Shown here: piece by piece, positions 1 through 11,422 of the stretch
How positions within the stretch are numbered: position 1 is the stretch's first letter
How the letters are laid out: every line of letters starts with the position of its first letter
Source: Sphingosinicella microcystinivorans
GTDB lineage: Bacteria > Pseudomonadota > Alphaproteobacteria > Sphingomonadales > Sphingomonadaceae
NCBI RefSeq assembly: GCF_027941835.1
Contig: NZ_CP116005.1
Location: 1,875,501 to 1,939,500, forward strand
Length of the DNA stretch: 64,000 nucleotides
Direction of reading: 5' to 3'
Made by a program: the position numbers and the translations under genes
Notes under the pieces: model-generated
The model's input: the letters and a program-made list of their open reading frames with translations, nothing else
What the model was told of the DNA's origin: nothing
Database searches by the model: none

Positions 1-1
1 C

Positions 2-250
2 AGGGGATGGCTCGACCGGTTCGCCGCGGCGATCCGCACGATCCCCGAGATCGTCGAATGTCACCGGATGAGCGGCGATGTCGACTACCTGCTGAAGATG
101 CTGGTGCGCGACATCCGGCACTACGACCGCGTCTATCAGCGGCTGATCAGCGAGGTGCCGGGGCTGTCCGACGTCAGCTCCACCTTCTCGATGGAGCAGA
201 TGAAGGCGACGCCCGTGCCGGTGAACGCGATCCCCGCAGGCGGCCCGTAG
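2..250 (+). CDS. Lrp/AsnC-family regulator, C-terminal part (5' end outside window)
   Basis: The frame is open from the left edge and gives the last 82 residues of an Lrp/AsnC transcription factor. What is visible is the alpha/beta effector-binding (RAM) domain: the stretch IPEIVECHRMSGDVDYLL followed by an RDI..YDRVYQRLISEVPG segment is the usual pattern of this fold. The winged-helix DNA-binding half lies outside the window, so the target cannot be guessed. It ends 3 bp before the stop of the convergent TetR gene. The complete Lrp gene at 34245-34730 has the same domain (FPEVLDCFVLLGPVDFML) and supports the call. Confidence 0.85.
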   Translation, partial: RGWLDRFAAAIRTIPEIVECHRMSGDVDYLLKMLVRDIRHYDRVYQRLISEVPGLSDVSSTFSMEQMKATPVPVNAIPAGGP

Positions 251-253
251 GCT

Positions 254-922
254 TCAGGCCGCCGCGTCGGTTTCGCCGGCGCGCGCGAGGCGGGTCGGCA
301 GATAGGCGCGCAGGTAGGAGATCGTCGCCAGCTTCGCCTCGACGAGCGCATCGTCCGTGACGCGGTCGTGATCGGCGACCGACAGCGAGAAGAACACGTC
401 GGCGATCAGCAGCGCCTTGAAGAACAGCTCGCGGGAATCGGCAAGGCCGGGCAGCACGAACTGCTGGCGCACCACGATCCAGAGCGCCGTGCCGAAACGG
501 AAATCCTCCTTGCAGCCGGCGTGCTTGATCTCGGGCGGCGTGTGCGGCCCGAGCATGAGCTGGCGCGCGGCGCGGTTGCCGTTGAACGCCTTCTGGTGAT
601 GCGCGAGCGAAAGCTCGACGAGCGTTTCCCACTCGTCCACCTCCGGCAGCATCAGGTCTTCGGCCGCCTGCGCCGAGGCGAGCGCGCGCGCGAGTTCCTT
701 CCAGAGATCGCCGATCTCCGGGAAGAAATGATAGGCCGACGACGCCGGTATGCCTGCCGCCTCGGCGACCGCGATCATGCCGATCTGGTCGATGTTCTGC
801 GTATCCAGCATCGTGCGCGCCGCTTCGAGAAGCTCGGCGCGCCGGGCCCGGCCGCGGGCCTGCGTCGCCTTCCGCGCGGGCGGCCTGATTTTCACATTGG
901 TGATCATGCGACCCGTTTCCAT
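254..922 (-). CDS. TetR-family transcriptional regulator (island regulator 1)
   Basis: A 222-residue TetR-type repressor if started at the ATG at 922; a second in-frame ATG at 907 is possible, and upstream extension to 988 gives a low-quality N-terminus. The helix-turn-helix lies at about residues 47-68 (AVAEAAGIPASSAYHFFPEI); the rest is a helical ligand domain. It is clearly a paralogue of the regulator at 19246-19911: both share IPxSSAYHFF and the C-terminal pattern ELFFKALLIADVFFSLSV / EIFFRAIEIADLFFGLSV. It is divergent from the aldehyde dehydrogenase/PaaK operon starting at 1229, with TTCGA-core elements in the gap, so it probably controls that operon. The ligand is not predictable from sequence. 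Confidence 0.88.
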   Translation of the reverse strand: METGRMITNVKIRPPARKATQARGRARRAELLEAARTMLDTQNIDQIGMIAVAEAAGIPASSAYHFFPEIGDLWKELARALASAQAAEDLMLPEVDEWETLVELSLAHHQKAFNGNRAARQLMLGPHTPPEIKHAGCKEDFRFGTALWIVVRQQFVLPGLADSRELFFKALLIADVFFSLSVADHDRVTDDALVEAKLATISYLRAYLPTRLARAGETDAAA

Positions 923-1228
923 GGTTTTCGGGCTGTTGACAACCCCCCTGTTTTCATCAATAGTCGAACAAATTCGATTTAAGCACAAATGCGGGGTGGG
1001 GATGGGTGTAAAGCGGACGGGACGTGCGTAACATCGTATTTTTCCTGAAAAAATGAAATCGGCGCGCGCATCGGAAATCGGCCTCGATCCGTGCGGCGTT
1101 GGACAGATGCAAAATTAACTCGAAGATATACGGGTTAATGTTCGAGTCCCTGAACGGGTCCGCTGCGCGGATCCCGGTCGCGGGCACGCGCATTCCCGCG
1201 TCAAGGCCCCTTCAGGAAGAATCATCAG
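923..1228. promoter_or_regulatory. Divergent promoter region with TTCGA-core operator candidates
   Basis: This 306-bp gap between the TetR gene and the plus-strand operon holds no convincing gene. It contains GTCGAACAAATTCGATTT at 963-980, similar to sites in the promoter of the second TetR gene near 19.1 kb. It also has an inverted pair CTCGAA (1119-1124) and TTCGAG (1141-1146). The region 1020-1140 is AT-richer than its surroundings, as expected of a promoter. Binding by the adjacent TetR protein is an inference from position and from the shared core. Confidence 0.5.
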
Positions 1229-2637
1229 ATGCCGCAAACCTACAGTCTGATCATTGACGGCGCGTCTGTTGAGGCGAGCGCGTATTTCGACGTGCTGAAC
1301 CCTGCGGACGGGACCGTGTTCGCGCGGTGCCCGTCGGCGCGCGCGTCGGATCTGGACGCGGCGGTCGCGGCGGCGCGGCGTGCGTTCCCGGCGTGGGCGG
1401 GGACGCCGGACGCCGAGCGCAAGGCGGCGGTGAACGCGATGGCGGACATCATAGAGGCGAACGCCGCCGAGCTTGCCGGGCTGGTGACGCTGGAACAGGG
1501 CAAGCCCCTGGGCGGGCTCGGCTCGCAGTGGGAGATCGGCGGCGCGGTGGCGTGGACGCGCCACACCGCGAGCCTCGACCTGCCCGTGGAGACGATCCAG
1601 GACGACGCGGGCGGCCGTGTGACGCTGCACAGGAAGCCGATCGGCGTCGTCGGCTCGATCACGCCGTGGAACTTCCCGGTGATGATCGCGATCTGGCACA
1701 TCATGCCGGCGATCCGCGCGGGCAACACCGTGGTGCTGAAGCCCTCACCCTACACGCCGATCGCGACGCTTCGCCTCGCCGAGCTGCTGCAGGCGGCGCT
1801 GCCGCCCGGCGTGCTGAACGCGGTGGCGGGCGAGGACGAGATCGGCCGCGCCATGTCGGTGCATCCGGGCATCGACAAGATCGTGTTCACGGGCTCGACG
1901 CGCACGGGGCGGCGCGTGATGGCGAGCGCGGCGGAGACGCTGAAGCGGCTGACGCTGGAGCTCGGCGGCAACGACGCGGCGATCGTGCTGCCCGACGCCG
2001 ATCTCGATGCCGTCACCGAGAAGCTGTTCTGGGGCGCGTTCATCAACAACGGCCAGACCTGCGCAGCGATCAAGCGGCTCTACGTGCACGATTCGATCTA
2101 CGACGCCGTGTGCAGGCGGCTCGTCGACTATGCCGCGAACGTGAAGGTGGGCGACGGCCGCGAGGCCGACAGCGCGCTCGGCACGGTGCAGAACCGGATG
2201 CAGTTCGACCGCGTGCGCACGCTCGTCGACGCGGCGATCGCGGACGGCGCCCGACCCTGTGCGGCGGCGCGCCGATGGAAGGCGCGGGGCTGTTCTATCC
2301 GGTGACGATCCTTGCCGACGCGAAGGACGGCATGGCCATCGTCGACGAGGAGCAGTTCGGCCCGGCGCTGCCGGTGATCCGCTACAGCGACGTCGAGGAT
2401 GCGCTGGCCCGCGCCAACGACAACCCGAGCGGCCTCGGCGGCTCGGTGTGGTCGCGCGACGTCGCCAGGGCCGCGGCGCTCGCGGGCCGTCTCGAATGCG
2501 GCAGCGCGTGGGTCAACGCCCACGGCGCCATCCGCCCCGACGCCCCCTTCGGCGGCGTCAAGCAGTCCGGCATCGGCGTCGAGTTCGGAACCCTCGGACT
2601 CGCCGAGTTCACAACCGTTCAGGTCATTCACCAATGA
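1229..2637 (+). pseudogene. NAD(P)-dependent aldehyde dehydrogenase, single-base frameshift
   Basis: Aldehyde dehydrogenase superfamily enzyme, expected to oxidise an (aryl)acetaldehyde to the acid. The first frame (1229-2305) carries the cofactor-binding PWNFP motif with Asn148, the general base Glu244 in LELGG and the nucleophile Cys278 in NNGQTC. At about 2245-2260 the homology moves to another frame, which continues with CGGAPMEGAGLFYP and runs to the stop at 2635-2637. One added base would give a normal 469-residue protein, so this is either a young mutation or a sequence error; all catalytic residues lie before the break. Its stop overlaps the PaaK start (ATGA), so the two are co-transcribed. 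It fits the step after amine oxidation by the dehydrogenase encoded at 13.2-16.5 kb. Confidence 0.85.
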
Positions 2638-3929
2638 ACGGAATCGGTCTTGACGCGATTGAGCACGCGTCGCGTGACGAGCTTGGCGCGTTGCAGTTGT
2701 CGCGCCTCAAGCAAAGCCTCGCCCACGCGTATGCGGGCAACCCTGCATACCGTGCGAAGTTCGACGCGGCGGGTGTGCATCCTGACGACCTCGTGTCGCT
2801 GGAGGACCTTGCGAGGTTCCCGTTCACGACGAAGGCGGACCTGAGAGACGCCTATCCGTTCGGCTTCTTCGCGGTGCCGCAGGAGAAACTCGCCCGCATC
2901 CACGCCTCGTCGGGGACGACCGGCAAGGCCACGGTCGTAGGCTACACGAAGCGCGACATCGAGACGTGGTCCGGCCTCGTCGCGCGCTCGATCCATGCTG
3001 CGGGCGGACGCCCGGGCATGAAGGTGCACGTCGCCTACGGCTACGGCCTGTTCACCGGCGGCCTCGGCGCGCACTACGGCGCGGAGGCGCTCGGGTGCAC
3101 GGTGATCCCGATGTCGGGCGGGCAGACCGAGAAGCAGGTGCAACTGATCACCGACTTTGCCCCCGAGATCATCATGGTGACGCCGAGCTACATGCTGGCG
3201 ATCCTCGACGAGTTCCGGCGGGAAGGCATCGACCCGGCGGCGAGTTCGCTGAAGGTGGGCATCTTCGGCGCCGAGCCGTGGACGGAGGCGATGCGCGCCG
3301 AGATCGAGGGGGCGTTCGCGATCGACGCGGTGGACATCTACGGGCTGTCCGAGGTGATGGGTCCGGGGGTGGCGCAGGAGTGCGTGGAGACCAAGGACGG
3401 GCTCACCGTCTGGGAGGATCATTTCTACCCCGAGGTGATCGACCCGGAGACGGGCGAAGTGCTTCCCGACGGCGAGGAGGGCGAGCTGGTGTTCACCTCG
3501 CTCAGCAAGGAGGCGATGCCGATCGTGCGCTACCGCACGCGCGACCTGACCCGGCTTCTGCCCGGCACGGCGCGCACGATGCGGCGCATGGCGAAGATCA
3601 CGGGGCGGTCGGACGACATGCTGATCATCCGGGGCGTGAACGTGTTCCCGAGCCAGATCGAGGAGCACATCCTGTCGGTGCCGGCGCTGGCGCCGCACTT
3701 CCTGATCGAGCTCACCCGCCCGGACCGCATGGACATGGTGCGCCTCTCCGTCGAGGCCCGCGAGGACACCGACCCGGGCACACACGCCGAGCACGCCTAC
3801 ACGCTCGCACACCGCATCAAGACCATGGTCGGAATCAGCGTCAAGATCGACGTCCAGCCCGCAGGGTCACTGCCACGGTCACAGGGGAAGGCGGCAAGAG
3901 TCATAGACAAGAGAACACTGGGTTCCTGA
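2634..3929 (+). CDS. paaK: Phenylacetate-CoA ligase (AMP-forming)
   Basis: A 431-residue PaaK-type adenylate-forming ligase, converting phenylacetate or a substituted arylacetate to its CoA thioester with ATP and CoA. The ATP-binding loop SSGTTGKATVVGYT starts at residue 92. The family signatures YGLSEVMGPGVAQEC and the hinge/C-terminal RSDDMLIIRGVNVFPSQIEE are intact, and the length is normal. The ATG overlaps the stop of the upstream aldehyde dehydrogenase frame. No paa ring-epoxidase genes are in the window, so the CoA ester must be processed elsewhere. The pairing with aldehyde and amine dehydrogenases supports a phenylethylamine- or tyramine-like substrate. Confidence 0.9.
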   Translation: MNGIGLDAIEHASRDELGALQLSRLKQSLAHAYAGNPAYRAKFDAAGVHPDDLVSLEDLARFPFTTKADLRDAYPFGFFAVPQEKLARIHASSGTTGKATVVGYTKRDIETWSGLVARSIHAAGGRPGMKVHVAYGYGLFTGGLGAHYGAEALGCTVIPMSGGQTEKQVQLITDFAPEIIMVTPSYMLAILDEFRREGIDPAASSLKVGIFGAEPWTEAMRAEIEGAFAIDAVDIYGLSEVMGPGVAQECVETKDGLTVWEDHFYPEVIDPETGEVLPDGEEGELVFTSLSKEAMPIVRYRTRDLTRLLPGTARTMRRMAKITGRSDDMLIIRGVNVFPSQIEEHILSVPALAPHFLIELTRPDRMDMVRLSVEAREDTDPGTHAEHAYTLAHRIKTMVGISVKIDVQPAGSLPRSQGKAARVIDKRTLGS

Positions 3930-3981
3930 GCAACACGAAGCGCATTTCACAAGACAACAAGGCAAACAGGAGGGGGTAAAG

Positions 3982-6354
<2,373 letters not shown>

Positions 6355-6367
6355 CCGCCGGAAGGCA

Positions 6368-6400
6368 GGCGCCGCAGCCGTGCCGGGCGGCTGCGGCGCC
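6368..6400 (+). terminator. GC-rich hairpin between receptor and amidohydrolase genes
   Basis: A perfect 13-bp stem (GGCGCCGCAGCCG / CGGCTGCGGCGCC) with a 7-base loop lies 14 bp after the receptor stop and is followed by a short T-run (GCGGTTTTCG). It could be an intrinsic terminator or a partial attenuator that lowers expression of the downstream amidohydrolase genes relative to the receptor. Confidence 0.6.
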
Positions 6401-6426
6401 GCGGTTTTCGAAAAGGGGAGAGGGGC

Positions 6427-8160
6427 ATGGTTTCAGGGTCGGCCAAGGTTCAACGGACAGTTCGGCGGATGGTGCGGCTGACGGCGCTTGCCGCCGGTGC
6501 GGCCGTGCTCGCGTCCGCTGCCCAGGCGTCGTCGGCGGCGACGATCTACCGGAATGCGCAGGTCTACACGCCCTCGGGCTGGAAGACGGCCTTCGCGGTG
6601 AAGGACGGGCGCATCGTCGCGGTGGGCAGTGATGCAAAGGTGCGAAAGGCGGCGAAGGGCGCGCGCGAGGTCGATCTCGGCAACCGGACCGTGCTGCCCG
6701 GCCTCTACGACATGCACGTGCATCCCGTGCTTCAGGCGAAGGGCGGCGAAGGGCGCTGCGGCATCTCGCCCGACGTTCCGGCGGCCGAGCTTCTCGCCGG
6801 GGTGAGCGCCTGCGTGAAGGCCGCGGCGAAGGGCGAATGGGTGGCGGGCGGCCAGTGGCAGGCCTCCGTGCTGGCGGGCACGCCGATCACCGCCGCGACG
6901 CTGGACGCGGTTTCCCCCGACAACCCGGTGATGCTGTTCGACGTGAGCGGCCATAGCCTGTGGGTGAATTCCCGCGCGCTCGCGATCGCGGGCATCGCGA
7001 AGGAGACGCCGAACCCGGAAGGCGGTATCATCGAGCGCGACGCCGCGGGGCTTCCGACCGGCGTGCTGCGCGAAACCGCGCGCGATCTCGTGCTGCGCCA
7101 CATTCCGCCGCAGCCCGCCGAGCAGACGCAGGCGGAGCTGAAGAAGAACCTCGATTATCTCCTGTCCCTCGGCATCACCGGCTATGTCGAGGCGATGGCG
7201 TTCCGCGACGACCTCGAAGCCTATGCCGCGCTCGCCGACAGGGGCGAGCTCAAGCAGCACGTGCAGGCGTGCATCGCCTACAGCCACGCGGGCCATCCGA
7301 ACCCCGATCTCGACGCGACCATCGCGGCGATCCCCGAGTATACGCGCGAACGCTTCAAGCCGACGTGCATCAAGGTCTTCGCGGACGGCGTGCCGACCGA
7401 AAGTCACACCGGCGCGATGCTGGAGGCGTATCAGGGCGGGCAGCCGAACGCGCCCGCGAAGGGCCTGCTGCTGTTCGATCCCGCGAAGCTGGGTCCGCTG
7501 ATGGCGAAGTGGGACAGGCTCGGCCTCAACGTGCTGTTCCACGCGGCGGGCGACGCTGCCGTGCGCGCCTCGCTCGACGCCATCGCTTATGCGCGGCAGC
7601 AGAACGGCGGCGATGGCCCGATCCATCAGGTCGGGCACCTGACGTTCATCGACCCCGCCGATCTGCCGCGCGCGAAGGCGCTGCATTCCGCGTTCGAATT
7701 CTCGCCCTACCTGTGGGACCCGCAGCCGATCAACGACGACATCACGATGGCGGTCGGGGAACCGCGGATCAGCCGGGTGTGGCCGATCCGCGAAGGCTTC
7801 GAGGCGGGCGCGCTGGTGATCGCGGGATCGGACTGGGCGGTGATCCCCGCGCCCGATCCGTGGCTCGGCATGGAGACGGCGGTCACGCGGCGCAATCGCG
7901 GCGGCGGCGATCGCAGCTTCGGCCTCGATGAAGCGATCACGATCGAACAGGCGGTGCGGATGTTCACGATCAACGCTGCGACCCGCCTCGGGCTCGACAA
8001 GGACCTCGGCACGATCGAAACCGGCAAGCGCGCCGACTTCATCGTGATCGACAGGAATCCGTTCCGGATTCCGGCGACCGAGATCCACACGATCAAGGTG
8101 CAGCAGACCTATATCGACGGCGAGGTCGTGTTCGACCGTCAGGCGAACGGCGGCCGGTGA
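6427..8160 (+). CDS. Exported YtcJ-like metal-dependent amidohydrolase (copy 1)
   Basis: A 577-residue amidohydrolase-superfamily enzyme of the YtcJ/AepA (Amidohydro_3) type, which hydrolyses amide or related bonds with bound metal. It has an N-terminal hydrophobic segment (about residues 16-37) pointing to the periplasm, the metal-binding HVH at 97-99 in GLYDMHVHP, a [15 protein letters not shown] segment, [11 protein letters not shown] and the GSDWAVIP motif near the C-terminus. Copy 2 at 9706 is a clear paralogue. A good ribosome site (GGGGAGAGGGG) supports this ATG. Position in the amine operon suggests it releases an amine from an N-acyl or N-formyl precursor; the substrate is unproven. 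Confidence 0.85.
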   Translation: MVSGSAKVQRTVRRMVRLTALAAGAAVLASAAQASSAATIYRNAQVYTPSGWKTAFAVKDGRIVAVGSDAKVRKAAKGAREVDLGNRTVLPGLYDMHVHPVLQAKGGEGRCGISPDVPAAELLAGVSACVKAAAKGEWVAGGQWQASVLAGTPITAATLDAVSPDNPVMLFDVSGHSLWVNSRALAIAGIAKETPNPEGGIIERDAAGLPTGVLRETARDLVLRHIPPQPAEQTQAELKKNLDYLLSLGITGYVEAMAFRDDLEAYAALADRGELKQHVQACIAYSHAGHPNPDLDATIAAIPEYTRERFKPTCIKVFADGVPTESHTGAMLEAYQGGQPNAPAKGLLLFDPAKLGPLMAKWDRLGLNVLFHAAGDAAVRASLDAIAYARQQNGGDGPIHQVGHLTFIDPADLPRAKALHSAFEFSPYLWDPQPINDDITMAVGEPRISRVWPIREGFEAGALVIAGSDWAVIPAPDPWLGMETAVTRRNRGGGDRSFGLDEAITIEQAVRMFTINAATRLGLDKDLGTIETGKRADFIVIDRNPFRIPATEIHTIKVQQTYIDGEVVFDRQANGGR

Positions 8161-9683
8161 AGGCGGCGTTCGCCTTCGCGCTGCTCGCCGCGGTCGCGGC
8201 GGCGCCCGCGCACGCCGGGCCGGTGCGGACGGTCACGGTCTACAAGGGCGATTTCGCCACGGTGAACTCGTTCGTCTTCTCGAACGGCACGTCGCTCGTG
8301 GTGATGGACGTGCAGCGCAAGGCGAACGAGGCGCGTAGGCTCGCCGCCATGATCAAGGCGATGAAGCTGCCGCTGACGCACGTCCTCATCAGCCACGGCC
8401 ATACCGACCATTTCACCGGCATGGCGGTGTTCCGCGAGGAATTCCCGGACGCGAAGATCGTCGTCGCGAACGAGGACATCAAGGCCGACATCAAGCGCTA
8501 CGCGATCTACATGGACACGGGCGGCGAGACCGGCGCCGAGCCGCCGCTCGACCCCGCGCTGAAGCCGAAGACGCCGGAGCGCCCGGACGGCTTCGACTAT
8601 GAACGCAACATCGCGGTTCTGAACGCGCCGACGCTGGAGATGGTCGGCGGCGGGACGCTCGAACTTTCCACCGACTACATGCGCGCGGAAACGCCTTTCA
8701 TCACCACCGTCTACAGCCCCGATCTCAACGCGCTGTTCCTTTCGGATTTCGGCTACAACGGCGTCCATTTCTGGATGGGCGACGACATCAGCCGCGAGGA
8801 CCTGAAGAACTGGCGCGCCGAGCTCGTCGCGCTGAAGGCGCGCTACGCGAAGCTCAAGCCCAAAATCTATCCCGGCCACGGCGACCCCGCCGACATGCGC
8901 ATCTTCGATCCGTCGGTGCGCTACATCGACGATTTCCTCGCCGTGACCGAAACCGCCAAATCGCCGGAAGAAGCGATGGGGAAGATGATCGCGCTTTACC
9001 CGGGTTACAAGGAGGCCGACTTCTTCCTGAAATACAGCGCCATGGAGCATGTGCCGGGCCGCCCTTCGAGCGTCGGCCACCGGGCGGAGGCGGCATGGCG
9101 CGCGAAGGTGCGCGAACTGGCGGCCAAGGAATTCCGCAATCCCGCGTGGGGCTATTCGCACAGCGTGCGGGATTATGTGCTGGCGCAGCAGCTCGCCCGC
9201 GCGGACGGCGTCCGGCTGGACGACGACGTGATGTTCGCCGCCGCTTACCTCCACGACATGGCGGCGTTCCCGAAATGGGCCGCGGAGGGCACCGACCATG
9301 CCGACCGCGCCGCCGCGATCGTCGACACGATCCTGAAAGACAGCGGCTTTCCCGAGCGCAAGCTGGACGCCGTGCGCGAGGCGATCCGCACCCACATGTA
9401 CGACCGCGAGCCGAAGACGCCGGAAGCGCTCTACCTGCACGATGCCGATGCGCTCGACTGGCTCGGCGCGGTGGGCGTGGCGCGCGTGATGGCGCTCGTC
9501 GATCCGCAGGGCGGCAAGCCCGAAGGGCCGGACGTGGTGAAGATGCTGGAGGCCAATCTCGCGAACGTGCCCGCGCGGGTATTGTCGCCCGCGGGCAAGG
9601 CGCTGCTGCCGGAACGCAAGGCCGAGCTGGAAACCTTCCTCCGCGATCTGCGCCATCAGACGGAAGACTATTCGACACTTTAG
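8157..9683 (+). CDS. Exported metallo-beta-lactamase fold / HD-domain fusion protein
   Basis: A 508-residue two-domain protein. After a signal peptide (about residues 1-20, cut near AHA) comes a metallo-beta-lactamase fold with the metal motif HGHTDH (His80, His82, Asp84, His85) and a later PGHGDP. From about residue 320 there is an HD-type phosphohydrolase-like region with the His366-Asp367 pair in YLHDMA, then TDHADRAAAIV and LHDADALDWLG. The start is GTG, overlapping the upstream stop (GTGA), so translation is coupled to the amidohydrolase. The role is unknown; in this operon a lactone-, ester- or amide-cleaving activity is plausible. The fusion of an exported MBL with an HD domain is unusual. 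Confidence 0.82.
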   Translation: MKAAFAFALLAAVAAAPAHAGPVRTVTVYKGDFATVNSFVFSNGTSLVVMDVQRKANEARRLAAMIKAMKLPLTHVLISHGHTDHFTGMAVFREEFPDAKIVVANEDIKADIKRYAIYMDTGGETGAEPPLDPALKPKTPERPDGFDYERNIAVLNAPTLEMVGGGTLELSTDYMRAETPFITTVYSPDLNALFLSDFGYNGVHFWMGDDISREDLKNWRAELVALKARYAKLKPKIYPGHGDPADMRIFDPSVRYIDDFLAVTETAKSPEEAMGKMIALYPGYKEADFFLKYSAMEHVPGRPSSVGHRAEAAWRAKVRELAAKEFRNPAWGYSHSVRDYVLAQQLARADGVRLDDDVMFAAAYLHDMAAFPKWAAEGTDHADRAAAIVDTILKDSGFPERKLDAVREAIRTHMYDREPKTPEALYLHDADALDWLGAVGVARVMALVDPQGGKPEGPDVVKMLEANLANVPARVLSPAGKALLPERKAELETFLRDLRHQTEDYSTL

Positions 9684-9705
9684 GAACGAGCAGGGGAGAC
9701 AGGGG

Positions 9706-11409
9706 ATGCTGAAGACGATTGCAGGGAGCGTGCTTGCCCTTTCGGTGATCGGCGGCGCGGCGGCAGCGGAAGCCCCGGCGGACACGATCCTGCTGAACGG
9801 CGACGTGCGCACCCCGTCCGGCTGGGCGCAGGCGGTCGCGATCCGGGACGGCGTGATCGTCGCGGTCGGCGATGCGAAGGCGGCGGAAGCGTATCGCGGG
9901 CCGGGTTCGGTCGTCGTCGATCTGAACGGCGCGGCGGTGCTGCCCGGCCTCCACGACATGCACGTCCACAGCCATTTCGCGGGGCTCGAGCAGTTCGCGT
10001 GCGGCTTCGCCTATGGTGCGAAGCCCGCCGCCATCGCCGCGCGCGTCAAGGAGTGCGTGAAGGCCGCGAAGCCGGGCGACTGGATCGTCGGCGGCAACTG
10101 GGTCGGCGCGGTGTTCAAAAAGGGCGAGCAGACGCGCGCCTTCCTCGACAAGGTCGCGCCGAACAATCCCGTGCTGCTTTCGGACGAATCGCACCACAGC
10201 ATCTGGGCGAATTCGAAGGCGCTGGAGGTCGCGGGCGTGACGCGCGACACGAAGGACCCGGCGGGCGGCATCATCGAGCGCGATGCGAAGGGCGATCCCA
10301 CGGGCGTGTTCCGCGAAACGGCGACGGAGCTTGTCGAGAAGGCCGTGCCCGCGCCGAGCGAGGAGCTGAACCGCAAGGCGCTGGCGCTTTCGACGGCGCA
10401 GATGCTGTCGTTCGGGATCACCTCGTTCACCGAGGCGACGGTCCGCGACAGCAACATGAAGACGATCTCCGACCTTTCCGGCGAAGGCGTCGTCAAGCAG
10501 CGCGTGCGCGGGTGCATCGTGTGGACGCCGGGCGATGCCGCGGGCGACCGCCTGATCGAGACGCGCGCCCTCTATGCGAAACCGCGCTTCAAGACGGACT
10601 GCGTGAAGATCTTCATGGACGGCGTGCCGATCGAGAGCCACACCGCCGCGATGCTCGAACCCTACAAGGGCGTGTCGAACACCGATCCCGCCAACAAGGG
10701 CATATTGCTGATCCCGCAGCCGGTTCTCGACGAGGCGGTCGCGCGGTTCGATCGCATGGGGTTGCACGTGAAGTTCCACGCGGTCGGCGACGGCGCGGTG
10801 CGCTCGGCGATTTCCGCTGCCGAACATGCGCGCAAGGTGAACGGCTGGGCGGGCTCCGCGCACGATATCGGCCACACGACCTTCGCCGATCTCGCCGACA
10901 TCCCGCGCGTGCGCGACCTGCACCTGACATGGGAGTTCTCGCCCTACATCTGGTATCCGACGCCGATCACCGACACGGATATCCGCCGCGCGGTGGGCGA
11001 CGAGATGATGAAGCGGCTGATCCCGATCCGGGAGGCGGTGGCGAGCGGCGCGAACGTCGTCGCGGGGTCGGACTGGTCGGTGGTGCCGTCGGTCAACCCG
11101 TGGCTCGCCATCGAGACGATGGTGACGCGCCAGTCGCCGGGCGGCGGCGGCGCGGTGATCGCGCCGGACGAGCGCGTGACGCTCGACGAGGCGTTCCGCA
11201 TCTTCACGGAGAATTCGGCGGCGCTGATGGGCACGCGCGATCTCGTGGGGTCGATCGAGCCGGGAATGCGCGCCGACGTCATCGTCACCGAAAGGAATCC
11301 GTGGAAGGTGCCGGTCACCGAAATCCACGCCACGAAGGTGCGGATGACCTTCATCGACGGCGAAAAGGTCTATGATGCCGCGAACCCGCCGAAGTTGACG
11401 GCTGACTGA
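9706..11409 (+). CDS. Exported YtcJ-like metal-dependent amidohydrolase (copy 2)
   Basis: A 567-residue paralogue of the protein at 6427, with a signal peptide (about residues 1-21), metal-binding HVH at 86-88 in GLHDMHVHS, KIFMDGVPIESHTAAML, HAVGDGAVRSA and GSDWSVVP. All catalytic regions of the Amidohydro_3 family are present, so it should be active. A GGGGAGA ribosome site precedes the ATG. Two related hydrolases in the same operon suggest separate acyl or amine specificities. A general imidase/amidase is possible. Confidence 0.85.
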   Translation: MLKTIAGSVLALSVIGGAAAAEAPADTILLNGDVRTPSGWAQAVAIRDGVIVAVGDAKAAEAYRGPGSVVVDLNGAAVLPGLHDMHVHSHFAGLEQFACGFAYGAKPAAIAARVKECVKAAKPGDWIVGGNWVGAVFKKGEQTRAFLDKVAPNNPVLLSDESHHSIWANSKALEVAGVTRDTKDPAGGIIERDAKGDPTGVFRETATELVEKAVPAPSEELNRKALALSTAQMLSFGITSFTEATVRDSNMKTISDLSGEGVVKQRVRGCIVWTPGDAAGDRLIETRALYAKPRFKTDCVKIFMDGVPIESHTAAMLEPYKGVSNTDPANKGILLIPQPVLDEAVARFDRMGLHVKFHAVGDGAVRSAISAAEHARKVNGWAGSAHDIGHTTFADLADIPRVRDLHLTWEFSPYIWYPTPITDTDIRRAVGDEMMKRLIPIREAVASGANVVAGSDWSVVPSVNPWLAIETMVTRQSPGGGGAVIAPDERVTLDEAFRIFTENSAALMGTRDLVGSIEPGMRADVIVTERNPWKVPVTEIHATKVRMTFIDGEKVYDAANPPKLTAD

Positions 11410-11422
11410 GGAGGACAGGGCC

